NCBI GenBank assembly: GCA_937859855.1
Contig: CALMAR010000297.1
Coordinates: 1-13,404 of the forward strand
Direction of reading: 5' to 3'
From: an uncultured Kineosporia sp.
GTDB lineage: Bacteria; Actinomycetota; Actinomycetes; Actinomycetales; Kineosporiaceae
DNA: 13,404 bases
Below, one piece after another: positions 7,672 to 13,184 of this stretch. A program made the position numbers and the translations under genes. Each line of letters starts with the position of its first letter. The first letter of the stretch is position 1. Under the pieces are notes generated by a model. It was not told where the DNA came from. It searched no databases and saw nothing but the letters and a program-made list of their open reading frames with translations.

Positions 7672-7691
7672 CAGTACGGGTCCATCAGTAC
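7666..7691. repeat. 12-bp direct repeat (period 14) at the Alg14-like/Alg13-like junction
   Basis: GTCCATCAGTAC occurs at 7666-7677 and again at 7680-7691. On the coding strand this is TACTGATGGAC twice, 14 bases apart. Each copy contains a TGATG stop/start. The first copy (in reading direction) holds the stop of the Alg14-like gene and an ATG opening a four-codon frame, Met-Asp-Pro-Tyr-stop. The stop of that frame overlaps the ATG of the Alg13-like gene. Confidence 0.85.
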
Positions 7692-8137
7692 AGCTCGCCG
7701 ATCACGAACGCATCCCGATGGGCGGCGAGCTGCTCGGGCCGCTGCACCAGCACCCGGCTGGCCAGCCGCGAGCAGATCCGGGCCGAAATGCCCGGCCGCC
7801 CAGCCACATTCAGAGTGGTGACCCAGAACGAGGGAACTCTGAGCAGCCGGGCGGCGACGAAGAACGGGACGGCGGCACCGGTCCCGGCCGACACCAGCAG
7901 TGAGATCCGATCCCGGCGCAGGATCCCGGCCGCCCGGGCCACGCCGGCGACCACCCCCAGCGGGCGGCGCAGGCTGAACTCCGGGACCCAGTGCACCCGT
8001 GCGTCCTGCAGGACCGGCTCGGTGTCCGGCGCCCTCACCGCAGCCCAGATCGGCTGGTGGCGCGACCACCACGATCTCAGCGCGAGCAGCTCCAGCAGGA
8101 CGCCGCCGCTGCTGGACACCAACAGAACCCGCTTCAC
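7685..8137 (-). CDS. Alg14/PssD-like glycosyltransferase subunit
   Basis: A 150-residue protein resembling Alg14/PssD, the acceptor-side or membrane-recruiting half of split GT28-type glycosyltransferases. It begins VKRVLLVSSSGGVLLELLAL, the family's opening strand and glycine loop, continues with ISLLVSAGTGAAVPFFVAARLL (78-99), and ends RVLVQRPEQLAAHRDAFVIGELY, very like the family C-terminus. The GGH usual in Alg14/MurG is GGV here (11-13). There is no clear N-terminal transmembrane anchor; 84-100 is the most hydrophobic stretch. The GTG at 8137 overlaps the aminotransferase stop as GTGA, with GGAGCGG about five bases upstream, which fixes the start. Longer upstream reading in this frame is shadow of the aminotransferase. 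The Alg13-like partner follows immediately, strongly supporting a two-subunit enzyme. Donor and acceptor are unknown. Confidence 0.8.
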   Translation of the reverse strand: MKRVLLVSSSGGVLLELLALRSWWSRHQPIWAAVRAPDTEPVLQDARVHWVPEFSLRRPLGVVAGVARAAGILRRDRISLLVSAGTGAAVPFFVAARLLRVPSFWVTTLNVAGRPGISARICSRLASRVLVQRPEQLAAHRDAFVIGELY

Positions 8138-9936
8138 CAGGCCCGCTCCAGCGCCTGGTCCTGGTCCCGGTCCTGGTCCTGGTCGCGGACCCGTTCGACG
8201 GCTTGGGTGACCGCTGCGCAGAGTCGCTGCTGCTGGCGCCGGGACAGCTCCGACGACATCGGCAGGGCCAGCGCCTCGCGGTCCAGCCGCTCGGTCACCG
8301 GCAGGTTCAGCGGCTGACCCGCTGGCTGAGCGGCGATCTCGTGCCGCAGATGCTGGGCCTCGTAGTAGGGCTTGGTCGCCACCCCCAGGCTGGCGAGTTC
8401 TCCGGCGAACCGCTCCCGGGCCGGGAACTGCGCGACCCAGTGCACGTAGCTGTGCTGGTTGCCCTGGGCCACGCCTTGATTCACCACGCCGGGAAGGTCC
8501 TGGGTCACCGCCTGGTAGGCCCGGGCCAGCTCCTGGCGCCGGGCGACCAGATCGGGCAGCACGGCCAGCTGGTCGATTCCGGCGATGGCATGGACCTCGT
8601 CCATCAGCGCCGAACCCAGCCAGGCGGTCAGGTCGTGGCGCCGCGACCCGGCTGGAAAGACCAGTGCCCCGCCCGCCCCGGCCGAGGTCAACACCTTGGC
8701 GAAGCTCATGGAGAAGGTGTGGGCGGTGGCCTGGGTCGCGACCGGCCTGCCCTGATAGAAGGACCCGATCGCAGCGGCCGAATCCGCGATCAGAGGCACC
8801 CCGCGCTCGGCGCAGAGCGCCCGCAGCGGCTCGTAGCTGCACGGATTGCCGAAGGTGTCCACACACATCACCAGCCGCACCCGTTCATCAGCCAGGGCGA
8901 GCTGCAGCGCGGATGGGTCCAGCGTCCAGGACCACGGGTCGACGTCCACGTATTTCGGCTCGAATCCCAGCTGTACCAGCACATCGGCGGTGGCCCGGAA
9001 GGTGAATGACGGCAGCAGCGCGACATCGCCTGGACGGCCGCGTCCAGCGATACCGGCGATCGCCAGCCGGAGTGCGTCGGTGCCTGAACGGGTAACCAGC
9101 AGTTCGTCGCCCGGTCGCAGGCCCAGTGCAGGCCGCAGTCGTTCGGCCAGTTCGGTGGACCAGCGGTTGCCGTGCTTGACCAGCCCGGTCCAGATCGCCT
9201 GCTGCTGGCGGTCCGCGACCAGATCGGGCAGCACCAGCCGCGGAGGAATCACCACCGGAATTGGCTCATCCGCGGTGTCGTCGCCAGGTCCGGTCAGGCC
9301 GGAGCCGCCGCAGGCCGGGGAGCCGCCCAATTCGAGCAGCAGATCCTCCACGGTGATCGTCTGTACGCTGGCCGGGCCGGCTCGCTGAACCATCAGTCGC
9401 TGTACCTGCTGCACCAGCCGGGCCAGTGACAGCGGGTCGGCCGGGTCGCAGAGCGGTTCGGCCAGGGCAACGAACTCGCGGCACGGGGCCGCCATCCGCC
9501 AGGGCGATCCCGGCAGCTGGCTGACCAGCGCGAGCCGGGCCAGCCACTCGTCGAGCCACGGCGCTGACCCACCGGCTGGGACCTGGCTGGAACACTGATC
9601 GGCCAGGCCGCAGACGACGGTGACGTCACGCCCGGCCAGCAGCGGCATCAGCCGGGCCGTACTGGCCAGGACATCGAGCGGGAGCGTCCAGGACCAGCGC
9701 GGATCGGGGTCGCCGGTCGCGTTCAGCAGATAGACCTGCCCATCCGGAAGGTCCGCCGGAACGCTTGGCCAGGGGCTGCCGAGCCCGGCGTCCACCTGGA
9801 TGACGACGCCGCGAACGGCCAGCAGGGGCGCGAGCTTGCGTCCAGCGCTCGCGCCGCCGACCAGCACCGACTGCAGCACGCTGCGGATTCTATGCACCGG
9901 CTGTCCTGCTTCGTGCCCGATCTGGGCATATTTCAC
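8134..9936 (-). CDS. DegT/DnrJ/EryC1-family aminotransferase with an unrecognised N-terminal domain
   Basis: A 600-residue protein, first gene of the block. Residues about 235-590 are a PLP-dependent sugar aminotransferase: TRSGTDALRLAI (282-293, phosphate binding), PSFTFRATADVLVQLGF (309-325), IADSAAAIGS (383-392, Asp385 for the pyridine nitrogen), and FSMSFAK with Lys414 as the expected Schiff-base lysine, followed by GAGGA (420-424). Family members transaminate keto sugars or keto-cyclitols, usually from glutamate or glutamine, and are about 370-400 residues. The extra N-terminal 220 residues have alternating strand-like and helical stretches (VVIQVDAG 44-51, RDVTVVCGLADQ 103-114, ITVEDLLLEL 194-203) and a Gly/Asp/Pro-rich linker near 204-228. 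I do not recognise this domain. The C-terminus ends in an Asp-Gln/Arg repeat tail from a hexanucleotide repeat. GTG 9936 is supported by GAGGTGG nine bases upstream; GTGs 13 and 19 codons in are alternatives. Confidence 0.88.
   Translation of the reverse strand: MKYAQIGHEAGQPVHRIRSVLQSVLVGGASAGRKLAPLLAVRGVVIQVDAGLGSPWPSVPADLPDGQVYLLNATGDPDPRWSWTLPLDVLASTARLMPLLAGRDVTVVCGLADQCSSQVPAGGSAPWLDEWLARLALVSQLPGSPWRMAAPCREFVALAEPLCDPADPLSLARLVQQVQRLMVQRAGPASVQTITVEDLLLELGGSPACGGSGLTGPGDDTADEPIPVVIPPRLVLPDLVADRQQQAIWTGLVKHGNRWSTELAERLRPALGLRPGDELLVTRSGTDALRLAIAGIAGRGRPGDVALLPSFTFRATADVLVQLGFEPKYVDVDPWSWTLDPSALQLALADERVRLVMCVDTFGNPCSYEPLRALCAERGVPLIADSAAAIGSFYQGRPVATQATAHTFSMSFAKVLTSAGAGGALVFPAGSRRHDLTAWLGSALMDEVHAIAGIDQLAVLPDLVARRQELARAYQAVTQDLPGVVNQGVAQGNQHSYVHWVAQFPARERFAGELASLGVATKPYYEAQHLRHEIAAQPAGQPLNLPVTERLDREALALPMSSELSRRQQQRLCAAVTQAVERVRDQDQDRDQDQALERAW
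8154..8183. repeat. Hexanucleotide repeat, five units, in the aminotransferase tail
   Basis: Five consecutive 6-bp units read CCTGGT, CCTGGT, CCCGGT, CCTGGT, CCTGGT on the plus strand. On the coding strand they specify the alternating Asp-Gln / Asp-Arg tail near the aminotransferase C-terminus. Unit gain or loss would keep frame (two codons per unit). The repeat ends about 17 bases before the GTGA overlap with the Alg14-like gene. Confidence 0.9.
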
Positions 9937-9946
9937 GCGTTGTTAC

Positions 9947-9957
9947 CACCTCAGGTG
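9947..9957 (-). promoter_or_regulatory. Palindrome overlapping the ribosome binding site of the aminotransferase gene
   Basis: The coding strand reads CACCTGAGGTG, a perfect 5-bp inverted repeat around one base. Its right half contains most of the GAGGTGG Shine-Dalgarno (9952-9946), nine bases before the GTG at 9936. The loop is too short for an RNA hairpin, so if functional it would be a protein-binding dyad; it may be chance. Confidence 0.4.
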
Positions 9958-10006
9958 TGGCGGAGTCCGGCCGATCAGCCCGCGATCGTTTCGCCGGTCA
10001 GACTTT

Positions 10007-10032
10007 TCCGCCCTGCGACCAATCCGCCCTGC
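10007..10032. repeat. 10-bp direct repeat upstream of the five-gene block
   Basis: TCCGCCCTGC occurs at 10007-10016 and 10023-10032, a 16-bp period, about 70-95 bases upstream of the aminotransferase start. A pair of identical sites at this distance could be a regulator-binding direct repeat. Chance recurrence in GC-rich DNA is possible. Confidence 0.55.
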
Positions 10033-10182
10033 CCCTTGGTGCGAATCTCCGGTGAGGGGCAGCGGATGCGCTCCGCCGGTGCTGAGGCCGCTCCTCGTGA
10101 CGGCGCACGACTGGATCGATGGCGAGGTCGTCCTGGTCGTGCGGCGCCCGGGCCTGGACGGGGACAGAAAGTCCGGGTCACA

Positions 10183-10229
10183 CCGGGGCCGGCATCGACG
10201 TATTGCGGATCCGTCGGTGCCGGCTCCGG
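10183..10229 (+). other. Long stem-loop: 18-bp stem, 11-nt loop (terminator or structured RNA)
   Basis: CCGGGGCCGGCATCGACG (10183-10200) pairs with CGTCGGTGCCGGCTCCGG (10212-10229) around the loop TATTGCGGATC. As plus-strand RNA all 18 positions pair, two of them as G-U wobbles (T10195 with G10217; G10187 with T10225). As minus-strand RNA the same two positions are A-C mismatches. It lies 41 bases past the tesB stop, so a terminator for tetR-tesB is the simplest role, but no T tract follows in either direction. A weaker 9-bp hairpin (10151-10179) and an 11-bp hairpin (10104-10143) lie just to the left. Confidence 0.65.
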
Positions 10230-10269
10230 CCTCGTCTGGGGTTGTTCCGGGTGTCTGGGCAGGACTGGC

Positions 10270-11253
10270 TCAGCTGGGCAGGAGTTCAGCCGGAACCCGC
10301 ATCATGCCCTCCTGAGCGGTCGACGCGACGAGCACGCCGTCCCGGCTGAACATCAGGCCCGTGCCCAGGCCCCGGGCACCGGACGCTGACGGGCTCTGCT
10401 GCACATACAGCAGCCAATCGTCCACCCGGGCCGGGCGATGGAACCACATCGCATGATCCAGGCTGGCCGTGCGCAAGCCGGCCGCCCAGCTCAGCCCGTG
10501 CCGGCGCATCACGCTCTCCAGGATGGTGTAGTCGCTTGAGAAGGCCAGCATCGCGGTGTGCAGTAGCTGATCGCTGGGCATCGGCGCCATCGTCTTCAGC
10601 CACACCGCCTGGTGCGCGACCTTCTCCGGGCCCGGGGAGATGTAGATCGGTCCCTCGACGTGCCGCAGATCCACCGGCCGGCTGCGCAGCATCTCCTGGA
10701 CGGCGGGTACGTCGAGATGCCCAAACCGGTCGGACAGACTGGGCAGATCCTCCGGGCCCGGCACGATCGGCATCTGCGCCTGATGGTCCAGGCCCGGCGA
10801 GGCCGACTGGTAGGACGAGATCATCGACAGGATGGCCTGCCCGTTCTGCATGGCCTGCACCCGCCGGGCCGAGAACGAGCGGCCGTCGCGCAGCCGCTCG
10901 ACCGCGAACCGGATCGGTACGCCCGGGTCGCCCGGCCGCAGGAAATAGGCGTGCAGCGAGTGCACCGGCCGATCCGGGGTGACCGTGCGGGTGGCCGCCA
11001 TCAAGGACTGGGCCAGCACCTGCCCGCCGAAGATGCGCCCCCACGGCGGACGGTAGCTGCCTGCGGTGAAGACGTCCTGGCTGGGCAGTGCAGCCAGATC
11101 ATCGGCCGTTTCGTCAACCGGCTGATCAACCGGCTGATCAACCGGCTGTACGTCCAAGATCCGCAGGATCGTGCTCACCGCCTCGGCCGGGCTGGACACT
11201 CCCTCGATTCCGTCCAGGGTGGCGATGTGCTCGGCGGTGTCGTCCGGGGTCAT
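10270..11253 (-). CDS. tesB: Acyl-CoA thioesterase II, TesB-like, with repeat-expanded N-terminus
   Basis: A 327-residue double-hotdog thioesterase that hydrolyses acyl-CoA to free fatty acid and CoA. The N-terminal hotdog has GRIFGGQVLAQSL (72-84), HSLHAYFLRPGDP (98-110) and DGRSFSARRVQA (123-134). The C-terminal one has SSDYTILES (239-247), LDHAMWFHRPARVDDWLLY (265-283) and the highly typical DGVLVASTAQEGMMR (305-319). The triad by alignment to E. coli TesB is Asp241, Gln314 and a Ser264 in place of Thr228. The family is usually about 285-290 residues. The extra length is upstream of residue 60, including a QPVD triplicate (37-48) encoded by a 12-bp tandem repeat, placed between the start helix and the conserved first strand. 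ATG 11253 overlaps the tetR stop as ATGA, so repressor and thioesterase are co-translated. Confidence 0.92.
   Translation of the reverse strand: MTPDDTAEHIATLDGIEGVSSPAEAVSTILRILDVQPVDQPVDQPVDETADDLAALPSQDVFTAGSYRPPWGRIFGGQVLAQSLMAATRTVTPDRPVHSLHAYFLRPGDPGVPIRFAVERLRDGRSFSARRVQAMQNGQAILSMISSYQSASPGLDHQAQMPIVPGPEDLPSLSDRFGHLDVPAVQEMLRSRPVDLRHVEGPIYISPGPEKVAHQAVWLKTMAPMPSDQLLHTAMLAFSSDYTILESVMRRHGLSWAAGLRTASLDHAMWFHRPARVDDWLLYVQQSPSASGARGLGTGLMFSRDGVLVASTAQEGMMRVPAELLPS
11114..11149. repeat. 12-bp tandem repeat, three units, inside tesB
   Basis: TCAACCGGCTGA, TCAACCGGCTGA, TCAACCGGCTGT occupy 11114-11125, 11126-11137 and 11138-11149, the last unit differing in one base. On the coding strand each unit encodes Gln-Pro-Val-Asp, so copy-number change keeps frame. 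Near-perfect unit identity suggests recent slippage rather than an old conserved element. Confidence 0.93.
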
Positions 11254-11876
11254 CGCGCCCCAACCATCCGGGCGGCCAGTTCGGCGTAGAGCTGGCCGAT
11301 GGCGCTGGGGGTATCTCGTCCGCCCGGGACGTACCAGCGAGCCACGTCCACGCTGAGGCTCAGCAGCGCGCGGGCCACCGCCCGGGTGTCGTCCACCGTC
11401 ATCTGGCCGCGGCGCACGCCGTCCCGCAGTACCTGCTCGACCCCGGCCTCGATCTGGCGGCGCAACCGGCCCACCTCCCGCCGGTCCGCGGCCGGAAGGG
11501 CGGCCAGCTCGTGCTGAACCACGCGGGCCACCTGGTGATATTCGGCGTGCCAGGCGGCGAAATCGCTGATCACGGCCCGCAGTTGTTGCAGCGGATCGGA
11601 GCCGCCCGCGGCGATCGAGTGATCGACCAGCGCGGCGGCAGCCTCGTGCCCGGTGGTGCTGATCTGGACCAGGAGAGCGGCCTTGGAGGGGAAGTGCACG
11701 TACAGGGCCGCCGGGCTGAGCCCGGCCCGGGTGGCGATGTCCCGGGTGGTGGTGGCGTGGTAGCCACGGGCGGCGAAAGCGTCGATCGCAGCTTCCATCA
11801 TCCGGCGGGAGCTCTCCGGTACCGACCTGTCCCAGGGCAGGCTGGATGAGGGCTGCTGGGCGAATCCAATCGACAT
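11250..11876 (-). CDS. TetR/AcrR-family transcriptional repressor
   Basis: A 208-residue one-component regulator. The N-terminal DNA-binding domain is typical: SSRRMMEAAIDAFAARGYHATT (22-43), helix-turn-helix DIATRAGLSPAALYVHFPSKAALL (46-69). The remaining helical domain (about 75-200) should bind a small ligand and dimerise. It is divergent from the acyl-CoA dehydrogenase gene across 171 bases and overlaps tesB, so autoregulation plus control of fatty acyl genes, with an acyl-CoA ligand, is the likely scheme (inference). The closest functional comparison I can offer is KstR2 or similar acyl-CoA-sensing TetRs, mainly because of the palindrome in the shared control region; the ligand is unknown. 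ATG 11876 has GGAGG four bases upstream. Its promoter is uncertain: a minus-strand TAGTGT sits opposite the TTGACA box at 11914-11919, without a clear -35. Confidence 0.92.
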   Translation of the reverse strand: MSIGFAQQPSSSLPWDRSVPESSRRMMEAAIDAFAARGYHATTTRDIATRAGLSPAALYVHFPSKAALLVQISTTGHEAAAALVDHSIAAGGSDPLQQLRAVISDFAAWHAEYHQVARVVQHELAALPAADRREVGRLRRQIEAGVEQVLRDGVRRGQMTVDDTRAVARALLSLSVDVARWYVPGGRDTPSAIGQLYAELAARMVGAR

Positions 11877-11913
11877 CTCGCCTCCGTCCGCAAGATCGTC
11901 CGCGCGGTGCGGG

Positions 11914-11942
11914 TTGACACTACCTGCGGGCGAGGCAAATCT
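11914..11942 (+). promoter_or_regulatory. Candidate promoter of the acyl-CoA dehydrogenase gene
   Basis: A perfect -35 hexamer TTGACA at 11914-11919 is followed after 17 bases by AAATCT at 11937-11942 as a weak -10. Transcription would start near 11949-11951, leaving a leader of about 100 bases before the ATG at 12048. The -35 is convincing; the -10 matches only part of the consensus. Confidence 0.5.
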
Positions 11943-11960
11943 TGGAGCAGCATCAGGGTG

Positions 11961-11974
11961 AGCAAGCGCTTAGG
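11961..11974. promoter_or_regulatory. Candidate TetR operator (KstR2-like palindrome)
   Basis: AGCAAGCGCTTAGG contains the 8-bp perfect palindrome AAGCGCTT (11964-11971). Against the KstR2 operator consensus AnCAAGnnCTTGnT, as I recall it, eight of ten defined positions match. It lies just downstream of the predicted transcription start of the dehydrogenase gene, between it and the divergent tetR, where a repressor would block both directions. Confidence 0.45.
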
Positions 11975-11990
11975 GGTTCCATCGGACCCC
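11973..11990 (+). other. Small hairpin in the dehydrogenase leader
   Basis: GGGGTTCC (11973-11980) can pair with GGACCCC (11984-11990) over a three-base loop, with one bulged T. It abuts the candidate operator and precedes the start codon by about 57 bases. No run of T follows, so it is not an obvious attenuator; the role, if any, is unknown. Confidence 0.35.
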
Positions 11991-12047
11991 GCTTGGTCAG
12001 GGCTGGTCAAGACGCTGGGCAGAGCTCATGCGGGAGGACGGACACCG

Positions 12048-13184
12048 ATGCGCCGACGCATCTACGAACCCGAGCACGAGGCCCTGCGCGCGACCGCGAG
12101 GGAATTCGTGGACCGGCATGTCCGGCCGCGCGAGCAGCAGTTCATCGACGACCACGAGATCCCGCGCGACGTCTGGCTGGAGGCGGGCAAGCAGGGCTTG
12201 CTCGGGTTACAGATTCCGGAGGAGTACGGCGGTGGCGGAGTGGCCAGCGACTACCGGTTCACCGCTGTGGTGGCCGAGGAACTGGGCGGATTCTCGGTGG
12301 CACTGGCGTCGTGCTACGGCATCCACGCCGACGTGAATGCCCCCTACCTGACCACGCTGACCACACCGGAGCAGCGGGATCGGTGGCTGCCCGGCTACTG
12401 CACCGGTGAACTGTGGACGGCGATCGGAATGACCGAACCGTCTGGCGGCTCGGACCTGGCCGCGCTGAAGACCACCGCCGTCCGGGACGGTGACGGCTGG
12501 ATCGTCAATGGGTCGAAGACCTTCATCACCAACGGGTACAGCGCCGACCTGGTGATCGTCGCGGCCCGCACCGATCCGAGCCGGGGCGTGCGCGGTATCT
12601 CGCTGTTCGGAGTCGAAGCCGGGATGCCCGGCTTCTCCCGGGGGCGCAAGCTGGCGAAGATCGCCCAGCCGGAGGCCGACACCGCTGAGCTGTTCTTCGA
12701 CAACGTCCGGGTGCCGGCCGCGAATCTGATCGGCGTTCAGGACAACGGGTTCATCCACATGATGCAGAACCTGTCTCAGGAGCGGCTGGGCGCATCGATC
12801 TCCAACATTGCGCTGGCCGCGTCGGTGCTGGCCGAGACCCTGGACTACGCCAAGCAGCGGGCCGCTTTCGGCCAGTCGATCGGCTCGTTCCAGAGCAACA
12901 AGTTTCTGCTCGCCGAACTGACCACCAAGATCGACGTTACTCAGGCATTCGTCGACACCTGCATCCTGGAGCACGTGGCCGGGCGGCTCTCGCCCGTGGA
13001 TGCGGCCAAGGCCAAGTGGTGGACGGCGCAGATCCAGAACGAGGTGCTCGACGCCTGCGTGCAGCTGCACGGCGGATACGGATACATGCGGGAGTACCGC
13101 GCGGCCCAGGCCCGGGTGACCAAGATCTGGGCCGGTTCGAACGAGATCATGAAGGAACTCATCGGCCGGGATCTCGGGCTGTGA
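12048..13184 (+). CDS. Acyl-CoA dehydrogenase, IVD/LCAD-like active-site arrangement
   Basis: FAD-dependent enzyme of 378 residues that forms the 2,3-double bond of acyl-CoA in beta-oxidation-type pathways. Landmarks are [14 protein letters not shown] (51-64), [17 protein letters not shown] (124-140, flavin and substrate contacts), [13 protein letters not shown] (151-163), [11 protein letters not shown] (272-282) and [12 protein letters not shown] (339-350). The Glu of short/medium-chain enzymes (in YEG near the C-terminus) is replaced: [13 protein letters not shown] has Ala362. The catalytic base is instead expected to be Glu245 in [10 protein letters not shown], as in isovaleryl- and long-chain acyl-CoA dehydrogenases. 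The frame is open back to 11907, but ATG 12048 is chosen: it gives normal family length, begins [20 protein letters not shown], and has GGGAGGAC eight bases upstream. The upstream part covers the promoter and operator. It overlaps the next gene by GTGA. Confidence 0.94.
   Translation: MRRRIYEPEHEALRATAREFVDRHVRPREQQFIDDHEIPRDVWLEAGKQGLLGLQIPEEYGGGGVASDYRFTAVVAEELGGFSVALASCYGIHADVNAPYLTTLTTPEQRDRWLPGYCTGELWTAIGMTEPSGGSDLAALKTTAVRDGDGWIVNGSKTFITNGYSADLVIVAARTDPSRGVRGISLFGVEAGMPGFSRGRKLAKIAQPEADTAELFFDNVRVPAANLIGVQDNGFIHMMQNLSQERLGASISNIALAASVLAETLDYAKQRAAFGQSIGSFQSNKFLLAELTTKIDVTQAFVDTCILEHVAGRLSPVDAAKAKWWTAQIQNEVLDACVQLHGGYGYMREYRAAQARVTKIWAGSNEIMKELIGRDLGL

Larger units (their letters stand above)
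9937..10269. other. Intergenic region upstream of the five-gene block, no convincing gene
   Basis: 333 bases between the tesB stop and the aminotransferase start, the longest gene-free stretch in the window. Open frames exist on both strands, for example a 72-codon plus-strand frame from a GTG at 10097. They are Arg/Pro/Gly-rich, resemble no family, and the plus one runs into the tesB end. The promoter for the block should lie here, but I found no convincing -35/-10 pair on the minus strand. It holds a long stem-loop, a 10-bp direct repeat and a palindrome over the ribosome binding site, listed separately. Confidence 0.7.

Noticed and set aside
7999..9009. Plus-strand open frame of 336 codons opposite the aminotransferase and Alg14-like genes
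   Set aside because: Low-complexity composition and no recognisable motif; it runs across two real genes whose products have clear family landmarks.
10104..10179. Two further hairpins (10104-10143 and 10151-10179) as independent structured RNA elements
   Set aside because: Stems of 11 and 9 bp with wobbles are close to chance in DNA this GC-rich when loop length is free; mentioned only as possible companions of the 18-bp stem.
10097..10315. 72-codon plus-strand frame beginning VTAHDWIDGEVVLVVRR in the intergenic region
   Set aside because: The first 17 residues look protein-like, but the rest is Arg/Pro/Gly-rich, crosses the long stem-loop and runs into the tesB 3' end. No clear ribosome binding site was found.
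12207..13070. Minus-strand open frame of 287 codons within the acyl-CoA dehydrogenase
   Set aside because: Antisense shadow of a strongly conserved enzyme, with no motifs of its own.
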